This document shows positions 1-6,924 of a DNA stretch of 38,339 nt, one piece after another; the stretch's first letter is position 1, and the number at the start of each line of letters is the position of its first letter. A program made the translations under genes and the position numbers. Source of the DNA: Clostridia bacterium (lineage in GTDB: Bacteria; Bacillota; Clostridia; Lachnospirales; Lachnospiraceae). The notes below the pieces were generated by a model. The model did not search any database, was not told where the DNA came from, and was given only the letters and a program-made list of their open reading frames with translations. The stretch spans positions 1-38,339 of the forward strand of contig JAJQEA010000126.1 of the NCBI GenBank assembly GCA_021201905.1, given 5' to 3'.

Positions 1-447
1 ACTAAATACCGGGTATCCGGCGGGCGCCGGCTTGCTGCGGGTAAAAACTCGGTACGCAGAACAGAATTATATTTCGGGTTCATTCCATGGAAGCCTGCCC
101 CCCCCCCCCCCGACCTGCCGGTTGAGGATATGGATTTATGCGTCATTGTTTCAAATGCCCTGGATAATGCAATCCAGGCGTGTTTAAAAGTAAAGCATTG
201 TCAGCCCGATATTGAGATTACCATAAAAGTACGCCATCAGTTTTTGCTGGTGGAAGTCACCAATACAACGCTGTCCATGGATGGACCGGAGCCTGGGACG
301 GGCCTTAAAAATATTTTCAGCGCGGCGGAAAAATACCAGGGCACAACGGAAATCGGCACGGATAACGGGCGCTTCCGCATCAGCGTGTTACTTTGCCTGG
401 AGACAGACCGCCTGCCGGATACGAAGCGGAAGCAACCGTTCACGTAA
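1..447 (+). pseudogene. GHKL sensor histidine kinase, 3' part, frame broken at a C14 tract
   Basis: This is the C-terminal part of an AgrC-like GHKL kinase; the 5' end lies outside the window. From base 2 the frame reads LNTGYPA, then LLRVKTRYAEQ, then FHGSLP, which fits the segment before the N-box in this family. After the run of C at 98-111 the matching continuation, DLPVEDMDLCVIVSNALDNA, is in another frame (codons from 112). The N-box (NALDNAIQAC) and G-box (GTGLKNIFSAAEKY) are intact. Twelve or fifteen C would give one open frame, fourteen does not. The stop is at 445-447. Its final codons overlap the operator and promoter of the next gene. Known for the family: such kinases sense extracellular peptides and phosphorylate a LytTR regulator. 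No regulator gene for this copy is inside the window. Whether the break is phase variation, mutation or sequencing error cannot be told. Confidence 0.8.
98..111 (+). repeat. Homopolymer of 14 C inside kinase gene
   Basis: Fourteen consecutive C lie between codons for SLP and DLPVED of the GHKL kinase. A tract of this length is prone to replication slippage. It sits exactly where the two kinase frames meet, so its length sets whether the ATPase domain is translated. Confidence 0.9.
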
Positions 448-483
448 CAGGGCTTACTTTATTCGGAGTGCGTGCGATATAAT
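414..483 (+). promoter_or_regulatory. Putative LytTR operator and promoter, copy A
   Basis: Two 9-bp boxes, GCCGGATAC (414-422) and ACCGTTCAC (435-443), are separated by 12 bp, the 21-bp period typical of LytTR regulators such as AgrA and ComE. The second box fits the known LytTR consensus well, the first poorly. A perfect TATAAT lies at 478-483 but the -35 position (455-460) has no consensus, as expected for an activator-dependent promoter. The boxes overlap the last codons of the upstream kinase. About 70 bp of this element recurs at 1846-1915. Confidence 0.6.
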
Positions 484-534
484 ATATGATACGAACTATT
501 TTCCTTCTAACACGCACAGGAGGTGACAAATATC

Positions 535-1749
535 ATGTATGGTATAAACTGCATGATTCCGAATTATGCTCAGATGTATGACAGATGGCTGGCCGGCATT
601 CTGCATAACTATTCCAGCCGTATGAAAGAGCAGACAGAAGCGCTTACCAGCTATGAGCGCGCTTCCAAAGAATTTTTTTCTGAGTTTGATTCTGCATTTG
701 GCCAGTTGAAAGCGGCATCCTCGGCCCTGAAATTATTCAGCAGCGACAGTGTTTTCCGTCCCATGGGATACGGCAGCAGTAATTCCGGTGTGGCTGAGGT
801 GACACGGGATACCACAGTGGTCACAGGCCCCATTCATCTGGAGGTTGCGCAGACAGCAGCTTCCACCTCTTATGCTTCGAAAGCATTGGTTTCTTCGGAG
901 TACACGCTGCAGGGACAGCACACGCTTACCATCACCGGTTCCGGCGGAACCACCACGTCCATCCAAGTGGAATTCGATTCCGCAATAGATAATAAGACCA
1001 ACCTGAACCGGATGGCGGCAGCGCTGAATGAGGCAAATTCCGGTATTACTGCTTTTGTTTCCGAGGCAGACGGCGAGAGTACACTGCATTTTTCTTCCAA
1101 CAGAACAGGGACGGAGCATGGGTTTACCGCTGCGCTGTCCGGCGGAAGCGCTGTGACAATTGGTTTGGAAGAGACGGAGCAGGCCAGGAATGCCAGGTAT
1201 ACTGTGGACAACGGCGGGGAAATGGAGTCCCAAAGCAACATGATAGAACTGCTTGACGGCAATCTGGGCGTCACCCTCACGGGGACTGGAAGCGCGGATA
1301 TTGGCAGCAAGACAGCGGACCATACCCAGACCATGGATGGGGTAAAGAAATTTGCGGACAGTTATAACAACGTTTTAAACTTTCTGAACAAATACAAAAA
1401 TACCTCACCAACGCTTGGCAATTTAGCGTATTCCTATGCCGCCACACGTTTCCAGTCCGGAACCCTGTCCCGGATTGGCATTGATGTTGACAGCAGGGGC
1501 ATCCTTTCCGTAGACGAAGGCAGGCTTGGGGAGGCGTTCAGAAATAACCGCGGGGAAGTGGAAAATCTGCTGGGCGGCGCAGACGGCCTTGCTTACAGTA
1601 CTTATGCAAAAACCTTAAGTACCATGTTAAGTTCCAAAAATCTTTATCCCAAGGCGCCGGCCGTATCCCATTCCGGTTATAGGTACGGACCCCGCTGTAA
1701 CTATGAGAGATCGTATATAAGCGGTACCTTTTTCAATACACTGGCCTGA
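535..1749 (+). CDS. Orphan FliD-like (flagellar hook-associated protein 2-like) protein
   Basis: A 404-residue protein resembling a flagellar filament cap protein. Residues about 20-65 form a helical segment like the FliD N-terminus. A beta-rich middle follows, with a gtTTSIQVEFDSA-type stretch, INA-like helix (AAALNEANSGITAFVSEADG) and an ARNARYTVDNGG motif matching the FliD phrase for an internal domain. Near residues 280-300 a VKKFADSYNNVLNFLNKY segment resembles the start of the FliD C-terminal region. The start at 535 is chosen because AGGAGG (518-523) lies 11 bases upstream; a GTG at 523 overlaps that site. No flagellin, hook or motor gene is nearby. The gene follows a GHKL kinase and precedes two small unknown genes, so it may be an exported surface polymer or adhesin element under quorum-type control (inference). 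At about 400 residues it is shorter than many true FliD proteins. Confidence 0.7.
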   Translation: MYGINCMIPNYAQMYDRWLAGILHNYSSRMKEQTEALTSYERASKEFFSEFDSAFGQLKAASSALKLFSSDSVFRPMGYGSSNSGVAEVTRDTTVVTGPIHLEVAQTAASTSYASKALVSSEYTLQGQHTLTITGSGGTTTSIQVEFDSAIDNKTNLNRMAAALNEANSGITAFVSEADGESTLHFSSNRTGTEHGFTAALSGGSAVTIGLEETEQARNARYTVDNGGEMESQSNMIELLDGNLGVTLTGTGSADIGSKTADHTQTMDGVKKFADSYNNVLNFLNKYKNTSPTLGNLAYSYAATRFQSGTLSRIGIDVDSRGILSVDEGRLGEAFRNNRGEVENLLGGADGLAYSTYAKTLSTMLSSKNLYPKAPAVSHSGYRYGPRCNYERSYISGTFFNTLA

Positions 1750-1779
1750 ACGTTTTTTTGCAGGCGGACACTCTGCCTG

Positions 1780-1812
1780 GGCGGCTTTGAGAGAATCAAA
1801 GCCGCCGTTTTT
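1780..1812 (+). terminator. Rho-independent terminator after the FliD-like gene
   Basis: An 11-bp perfect stem GGCGGCTTTGA / TCAAAGCCGCC with a 5-base loop, followed by GTTTTT. It starts 31 bases after the stop codon, so the downstream genes need their own promoter, which is present at 1846-1915. Confidence 0.92.
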
Positions 1813-1845
1813 CTGCATCCTGACAAGGTGGCCTTACAGGCCTTT

Positions 1846-1915
1846 GCCGGATACGAAGCAGAAATAACCGTTCACGAAACAGGGCTTATTATGTGCAGAA
1901 TGCGTGCGATATAGT
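1846..1915 (+). promoter_or_regulatory. Putative LytTR operator and promoter, copy B
   Basis: This is a near copy of the element at 414-483, with the same boxes GCCGGATAC (1846-1854) and ACCGTTCAC (1867-1875) at a 21-bp period and the same 34-base gap to a -10 like TATAGT (1910-1915). The -35 position is again poor. It sits between the terminator at 1780-1812 and the gene at 2018, so the same regulator probably drives both transcription units. Confidence 0.6.
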
Positions 1916-2017
1916 GTAATATAGAAAGCTCTTTTGTCTTTCTGACTCTTGGGGGAAGGAGGCGGGATTGTCTAAGTTCTCAGATAAAATATTACAGAAA
2001 GAAAGGATGGAAACAAA

Positions 2018-2428
2018 ATGCCAATGCCAGTAAAACCGGGATATGTAAATCCCATGACAATGATGAAAACCAAAAAGACCGGATTGAAACCGGCAGGTAA
2101 AACACAGCAGGAAAGCAAAGGAAACAACAATGTAAAAAACCTTGAGACAAAGCAGCAGGGTCTTAAAAACCAGCTTCTGCTGATGAAAAGCACCACTTCA
2201 GGCAGCTCTGCGGGAACCAAGGAGTTGGAACAAAAGCTGGAGGAAATCTCCACAGAACTGAAGGCTGCAAAATCCCAGAATGTGCAGCCGGCAGAGACGC
2301 AGCCAATCAGGAAAAGATTCGACACATATGAGTCTGCCAAAGAAAAAGAGAAATCCAGCGGCCTTTACAAAATCCAGCAGGACAGGGATAAGCATAAGGT
2401 GGTATTTTCTCCCTATTCCGACCGTTAA
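2018..2428 (+). CDS. Small coiled-coil protein of unknown function
   Basis: A 136-residue, lysine- and glutamine-rich protein without signal peptide or membrane segment. Residues about 40-90 form a heptad-like helical region (KELEQKLEEISTELKAAKS). Residues about 102-132 carry a FDTYE...SSGLYKIQQD...KVVF motif. The same two elements, in the opposite order, occur in the protein at 3659-4177 on the other strand, so the two are probably paralogous. The start follows AGAAAGGATGGA. The gene at 2447 begins 18 bases after its stop, suggesting one operon. It could be a secreted or chaperone-like partner of the FliD-like protein, or resemble FlxA-like coiled-coil proteins, but I cannot assign a function. 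Confidence 0.7.
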   Translation: MPMPVKPGYVNPMTMMKTKKTGLKPAGKTQQESKGNNNVKNLETKQQGLKNQLLLMKSTTSGSSAGTKELEQKLEEISTELKAAKSQNVQPAETQPIRKRFDTYESAKEKEKSSGLYKIQQDRDKHKVVFSPYSDR

Positions 2429-2446
2429 AACGAAGGAGACGAGAAC

Positions 2447-3487
2447 ATGCAGATTGGAGAAAGCAGTATGTTTTTGGGGGTGTATTATGAGAGAAATGTG
2501 GATATATCACGCCATCAGGACATCATACAGGACAGGGAGCATGCAAACGCGCTGGTCAATAGCGCATCCGCTAAAAATACCATCCGGGAAGCAATCCGGG
2601 CCAAAGCAGCAGCTTCTGGCAGTTCCCCCGTAAGCTCCAATCAGGATACATACCAGCACAGCTCATCCGATTATATCATATTTGAGGATGATACTGAAAA
2701 TCTTTATGAACTGTATGCGCGGAAAAACAGGGAGCTGCAGGAACAGCACAGTGGTGATGTATTCTGGGGCAATGCCAAAAGCCAGTGGATGGTTTTCAGT
2801 GAAAAATTATACCAGAACGGTTTTTATGATAACATGTCCGACGATGAGGTGAAGAATTTTGAAGGTATGCTTGCGCATATTACGGCAGGCATGGATAATG
2901 TAAGCAAAATAAAATATTCGGAAGGAACCTCCATTGACTTCAACCGATACAATGACGCCACGTTTTCCGCCATGAATTCGGAAGAGGCAAAACTGGAACT
3001 GGAATCAGAGACAGCAGCACTCCACTTTTTCGGAGATCAATTTGTTGATAAAGAATATAAAGAGGAGTTTCTGAACATGGTGGATGAATTCCACTCCCAT
3101 AATAAGGGGATTCTAAAGGATTACCAGGGACCTCTTGAAGGGGCTGAGAAGGGCATTATGAAGCTGCAGGCAGATCCCGGGATGCGGGGACTGGCAGACA
3201 AGGATGCAGCCAGCTACTCTGGATATATGAATGGCCTGGTCCATACAGAGGAGGAGACAGACCTGTATCAAAAAGAAGTCACTGATCTGTTTCAAAAGCT
3301 ACAGGAACCCGAACGCAATCAGGCAGATATCTGGGAACAGCTGAAATTAGTGTATATAAAATATATTACAAAGGATACAGACCGGCCGGATATAAAAGAT
3401 CAGGCGTGGAGCAGGGCGGAGAGTACATTTAATCTAATGCAGGGGTATTGGTCTGAGTTACTGGGGGCCGTATCCTTAAATCCATAG
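2447..3487 (+). CDS. Hypothetical protein, 346 aa, operon partner of the coiled-coil protein
   Basis: An acidic, mostly helical soluble protein that I do not recognise. It has no signal peptide and no membrane segment. The N-terminus (MQIGESSMFLGVYYER) is hydrophobic but short; about residues 40-75 are Ser/Ala/Asn rich and probably disordered; the rest has long charged helices, with a repeated EE/K pattern near residues 180-290. GAAGGAGACGAGAAC gives a good ribosome site before the ATG. It sits 18 bases downstream of the 136-residue gene and shares its promoter. Its 3' end converges with the opposite module; no clear terminator is seen in the 171-base gap. Confidence 0.75.
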   Translation: MQIGESSMFLGVYYERNVDISRHQDIIQDREHANALVNSASAKNTIREAIRAKAAASGSSPVSSNQDTYQHSSSDYIIFEDDTENLYELYARKNRELQEQHSGDVFWGNAKSQWMVFSEKLYQNGFYDNMSDDEVKNFEGMLAHITAGMDNVSKIKYSEGTSIDFNRYNDATFSAMNSEEAKLELESETAALHFFGDQFVDKEYKEEFLNMVDEFHSHNKGILKDYQGPLEGAEKGIMKLQADPGMRGLADKDAASYSGYMNGLVHTEEETDLYQKEVTDLFQKLQEPERNQADIWEQLKLVYIKYITKDTDRPDIKDQAWSRAESTFNLMQGYWSELLGAVSLNP

Positions 3488-3658
3488 CTGCCGGCTCTTT
3501 TTAGGGATGCCTCCGGGCGGCTGTATCCTTCCCATACCGGACGTTCAGGCGAAGAGGGCAGAGGGGCAGATACAGGATATGTGGCGGACGTTGGTTTTAG
3601 ATTTATCACAACGCCGCCATATATCTTATATGGAGTACAAAATGGGCATGGCAGTCCA

Positions 3659-4177
3659 TCAGCCCTGGGTATATTCCGCATGTTGTTTTCTGTAGGAATC
3701 ATTGTCCTTCATTTTGAGTTCGCCTTCGATTTGCTGCAATTCCCTGTATAGCTTACGCTGTTGGATTGGGTCATTCCCGGCCTTTGCAAGCTGTTTCTCA
3801 ATGCTTGCTTTCTCTTTCTTTAGCTTTTTGATTTCCGCATCCACCTTATCCGTATTTACGGTGCATTTCTGTGCTTCCTCTTTTTCAGGCGCACCGGCTG
3901 CTTTTTCACCCTCATCAACTGCTTTTTCGCCCTCATCGGGTGCGTCAAAGATAATCTTCGGATTTCCGTTCTCGTCCGTGCCCTGCCGGTACAGCCCCGT
4001 CGAAACTGGTTCTTCTCCTGGAATATATTCATCAACATTTGGGGGCAGGGAGCTGCCGGATGCCGTGGATTCCTTTTCCTCTTGCACAGCCTGCTGCACC
4101 TGCTCTTGCTTTTTCAGATGCGCAAGGGATGCGGGCTGCGTGTCCATGTGAACAGCTGGTCCTATATTCGTTATCAT
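3659..4177 (-). CDS. Coiled-coil protein, paralogue of the 136-aa protein, with permuted order
   Basis: A 172-residue protein. After an N-terminal glutamine-rich stretch it has a VDEYIPGEEPVSTGLYRQG...NPKIIFDAP segment, two GEKA repeats, and a C-terminal coiled coil (KVDAEIKKLKKEKASIEKQL through QQIEGELKMKDND). The Y...SGLY...D...K..F motif and the coiled coil are the same two elements seen in the protein at 2018-2428, but in reverse order. I choose the ATG at 4177 because GGAGG (4186-4190) lies 8 bases upstream; a second ATG at 4183 is too close to it. The gene follows the GHKL kinase in the same direction with an own promoter at 4218-4285, suggesting it is an output of that system. Confidence 0.75.
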   Translation of the reverse strand: MITNIGPAVHMDTQPASLAHLKKQEQVQQAVQEEKESTASGSSLPPNVDEYIPGEEPVSTGLYRQGTDENGNPKIIFDAPDEGEKAVDEGEKAAGAPEKEEAQKCTVNTDKVDAEIKKLKKEKASIEKQLAKAGNDPIQQRKLYRELQQIEGELKMKDNDSYRKQHAEYTQG

Positions 4178-4217
4178 ATTCATATCCTCCTTTGCAGTAC
4201 GGTTCGTTCGCAATTCC

Positions 4218-4285
4218 ATTGTAAATTTTAACAGATAAATTTCAAGTCATATGTATTGAAATGTCGTCTGGCTGTATTGAAATGT
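4218..4285 (-). promoter_or_regulatory. ComE/LytTR-type direct repeat and promoter for the coiled-coil gene
   Basis: On the minus strand two identical boxes ACATTTCAA (4277-4285 and 4256-4264) are separated by exactly 12 bp. This is the architecture known for ComE/BlpR-type LytTR regulators. A -35 TTGAAA (4240-4245), 16-bp spacer and -10 TACAAT (4218-4223) follow, with 10 bases between the proximal box and the -35. The boxes lie in the last codons of the kinase gene and encode the repeat ISIQPDDISIH. Confidence 0.65.
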
Positions 4286-5552
4286 TCAGCAAAATATTCA
4301 GGAGGAATCTTTCATTTTTATATTCTGCTGTTATGGAACCGCCGTATTTTTCGGCAACTGTTTTTATATTGTTAAGTCCGATTCCGAATTTGGGAACCCA
4401 AGGAGACTCCCTTCGGCAGGTGTTCTCAAATTCCAGCATATAAAAGTCGCCTTGCCGTTCCCCAAGAATATGAATGTCTCTGACTCCATCAGGCTTTCCC
4501 ATGCACGCCTGTATTGCATTGTCCAGCGCATTGGCGAAGATAATGCACCAATCCAGATCCGTGAGGGTACAGGATGATGGTAATGTGATTGATACATCCA
4601 GCTCAATTCCATTGGCGGTACACAGCGCCAATTTATTTTCCAACAGAATATCCACTACGGGTTTTCCGGTAGAAAAAGGAAACGACAATTTCTCCGTGGC
4701 AGCGGCCAGTTTTTGTAAATAGATTTGTGCCTGCTCTATGTTACCTGCGTTCAAAAAGCCATGTATGACAGACAGATGATTTTTAATATCATGCCTGAAC
4801 GCCCTGGTATTTTCGTAACGTGCCTGCGCTTCTGCGACGTAGACTTTCTGAGCATGGACTTCCTGGGTCATGGACACTAACGCTGTTTGCGCTCTGAATC
4901 CGGCACAAACACGCTGGTACGCATAGAGAGAAGAAAATAGAACCAGCAGTCCGAGCGCTTGCAGCGTAAACAGGGTAAGGTGTTTCTGGGCTTCGATGGG
5001 GGCGGGAACGGTTGACACATTTCCGTAATTCGTGGAAAGCAAATAGAGCTCGATTGCGAACAGGAACAAACACGGCGGCAGCAGCAGCCATGGTGTATTC
5101 TCGTTTTGTATATCTTTTAAGGAAAACCGCGTGAATATGAGCCAATAGCCCCCATAGCACAGGGTCAAAGCAAGTAATGTTGGCAGAATGGCCATAGCGC
5201 AAAGCAATATGCTTGATTGGACCCCAAGCGGCATCAGCATCAGAAGTGAGCCAATCAGGCCAAATGAAAGCTGACTGACATACACGGTCATAACTGCCAG
5301 CACACAGCATGTGGAACGGCTGCCTTTCAGCATAAACCGAATCATGGCATACATAAACAGTAAATTGATAGGTATGCCAATATAATTATAGCGGGTTGGA
5401 ATCATGGTGCAGATGAAGTACAGCAGCAAAAAATAGATGAGAAAATTCCGTATTCTCATATGGATATTGGCAATCCGGCCAACAAAGAAAAGCTGCAAAA
5501 CACTTTGGCCGGCAAGCGCCAGAACATTAAGCCAGAATTCAAACCAATCCAC
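4242..5552 (-). CDS. GHKL sensor histidine kinase, AgrC-like
   Basis: A 436-residue membrane kinase. The first roughly 215 residues form six or seven hydrophobic helices. A coiled linker follows, then the H-box FRHDIKNHLSVIHGF (His near residue 253), the N-box FANALDNAIQAC and the G-box GIGLNNIKTVAEKYGG. This fits the family that detects extracellular peptides and phosphorylates LytTR regulators. The gene overlaps the upstream regulator gene by 14 bases, so the pair is co-translated. No AgrB/AgrD-like peptide maker was found beside it. Its last codons contain the operator of the next gene. Confidence 0.93.
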   Translation of the reverse strand: MDWFEFWLNVLALAGQSVLQLFFVGRIANIHMRIRNFLIYFLLLYFICTMIPTRYNYIGIPINLLFMYAMIRFMLKGSRSTCCVLAVMTVYVSQLSFGLIGSLLMLMPLGVQSSILLCAMAILPTLLALTLCYGGYWLIFTRFSLKDIQNENTPWLLLPPCLFLFAIELYLLSTNYGNVSTVPAPIEAQKHLTLFTLQALGLLVLFSSLYAYQRVCAGFRAQTALVSMTQEVHAQKVYVAEAQARYENTRAFRHDIKNHLSVIHGFLNAGNIEQAQIYLQKLAAATEKLSFPFSTGKPVVDILLENKLALCTANGIELDVSITLPSSCTLTDLDWCIIFANALDNAIQACMGKPDGVRDIHILGERQGDFYMLEFENTCRRESPWVPKFGIGLNNIKTVAEKYGGSITAEYKNERFLLNILLNISIQPDDISIHMT

Positions 5553-6264
5553 TGTATGGCCGCCTCTCCTTCATGTGCCGCAAAAGTGCCTGTGTAAGCT
5601 CCCTCTCTCTCAGGCGAGAGACAGGGATTTCGCTGCCCTCTGACAAGGTGACACGCCCGGCATGACACCCGCGCACATGGTCTAAATTAACAAGATAGCT
5701 TCTGTGACACCTAAAAAACCGGCTGTCCATCTGTTTTTCTAAATGTTCCAGTTTATCGTAATAATCGATGGTTATCCCGCCGTGCTGGTGTAGGTAAATT
5801 TTCCGGCCTAAAACCTCACAGTATAGGATCTGGGAAAAAGGAAAAACCTGACATGTATTCCCTCTCTGGACCGTGATGGTATGTTCCCTCCTGTGCTGCA
5901 ATGTATCAAACGCCCTGTCCAGTGTACGGCGAAAACGGGCCTCGTCCAGCGGCTTTACAAGATAATCATAGGCCTCAACCTCAAATGAATCAAACACACT
6001 TTCCTTTAGAATGGTATTAAAAATAATAATTCCGCGGAATCCGTGCTGCCGTAAACGCTTTGCTGTTTCCATGCCGTCTGGCTGTGCTATCTGAATGTCC
6101 AGAAACAGTATGTCAAACAATTGTTTGCTGTCAAGAAGGGCTTTTCCGCTGTCAAATCTTAAAATATCGTACGCTATCTGTTTTTCTTCCGCATATCTTG
6201 AAAGCCGCCCGGCAACATCCTCCAACATAAAAGGCTCGTCGTCGCATACGGCGAATTGTATCAT
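5539..6264 (-). CDS. LytTR-family response regulator (AgrA/ComE type)
   Basis: A 241-residue DNA-binding regulator. The receiver domain (about 1-125) has the acidic pair CDDEP, the phosphoacceptor aspartate in DILFLDIQ and the conserved KPLD lysine. The LytTR domain follows (about 135-240) with HHREHTITVQRG-like start, FFRCHRSYLVNLDHV and PVSRLRERELT. It is expected to activate the promoter at 4218-4285 and perhaps those at 414-483 and 1846-1915 (inference). The ATG at 6264 has GGGGTG six bases upstream; ATG 6270 and GTG 6273 are alternatives that would sit on that site. It overlaps the kinase gene. Confidence 0.93.
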   Translation of the reverse strand: MIQFAVCDDEPFMLEDVAGRLSRYAEEKQIAYDILRFDSGKALLDSKQLFDILFLDIQIAQPDGMETAKRLRQHGFRGIIIFNTILKESVFDSFEVEAYDYLVKPLDEARFRRTLDRAFDTLQHRREHTITVQRGNTCQVFPFSQILYCEVLGRKIYLHQHGGITIDYYDKLEHLEKQMDSRFFRCHRSYLVNLDHVRGCHAGRVTLSEGSEIPVSRLRERELTQALLRHMKERRPYSGLV

Positions 6265-6293
6265 TTTCATCACCCCGCTGATTCTGTCTTTTT

Positions 6294-6322
6294 AATATAC
6301 TAAATGTTTGATATGACGGCAA
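6294..6322 (-). promoter_or_regulatory. Sigma-A type promoter of the regulator-kinase pair
   Basis: On the minus strand TTGCCG (6317-6322), a 17-bp spacer and TATATT (6294-6299) lie 30 bases before the start at 6264. Confidence 0.6.
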
Positions 6323-6444
6323 CGCTTCTGATATGAAATGCTGCTTTTTTGTAGTGGAATGTTTTGGTTATGCAGGTAAGTGCTACCCAAGGAGATTTTT
6401 CGATGAAAAATGCCCGCTGAAAGGTGGACATAAAAAACAGATGG

Positions 6445-6924
6445 TTAAGGTTTCTTCTTTTTTCTCTGCTTATCCACATACATCCGTTTATCTGCAATTT
6501 TCATCAGCTGCTCATGATTTTCGCCATCCTCAGGGAAAACCGCGATTCCAATGCTGATGCCCACCGCATCCTCTGCGGTATCGTCACCCAGAGTGTAAGG
6601 ACGGCTGATGGACCTGCATATCATTTCGGCAATCCTCTGCGCTTCTCCGTTGTCAGCCTTCTGTCTGAGAATCATGACGAATTCATCACCGCCTATTCTG
6701 GACAGGATGTCAGAGGGACCCAGGAATTCCTCCAAACGCCAGGCCACCTCCATCAGGAGCTGGTCGCCGCAGCCATGCCCCAGAAGATCGTTTACTTTCT
6801 TGAAGCCGTCCAAATCCATGTACAAGAGCATGAAGGGCTGGGAGCCCTTGAGGCAGGCCTTTTCCAAATACAGCTTCAGCCACCTCCGGTTATAGGTTCC
6901 CGTCAGCTCGTCCGTGACCGCCAT
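6445..6924 (-). CDS. GGDEF domain, C-terminal part of a split diguanylate cyclase
   Basis: A complete GGDEF domain: VTDELTGTYNRR at the front, DLDGFKKVNDLLGHGCGD, the active-site motif RIGGDEF and the closing ADKRMYVDKQ. Such domains make cyclic di-GMP from GTP. No I-site RxxD is evident just before GGDEF. The piece lacks a sensor and a convincing ribosome site of its own. It is in the -1 frame relative to the CHASE protein upstream; one more A in the A7 run (T7 at 6944-6950 on the plus strand) would join them into one protein of 445 residues reading MNKKKREQIHHMAVTDEL. So it is best read as the 3' half of one gene. Confidence 0.88.
   Translation of the reverse strand: MAVTDELTGTYNRRWLKLYLEKACLKGSQPFMLLYMDLDGFKKVNDLLGHGCGDQLLMEVAWRLEEFLGPSDILSRIGGDEFVMILRQKADNGEAQRIAEMICRSISRPYTLGDDTAEDAVGISIGIAVFPEDGENHEQLMKIADKRMYVDKQRKKKKP

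Noticed and set aside
733-1323. Long open frame antisense to the FliD-like gene
   Set aside because: No ribosome site, Cys/His-rich improbable composition, and the plus-strand frame has a clear family match and start.
3488-3658. Protein-like reading of the gap between the convergent modules (GYVADVGFRFITTPPY)
   Set aside because: No start codon or ribosome site and no family match; both strands look equally open.
6333-6557. Cys-rich small frame MKCCFFVVECFGYAGKCYP on the plus strand, a possible peptide precursor
   Set aside because: No ribosome site, and it runs into and overlaps the GGDEF gene antisense; no peptide-processing gene is near.
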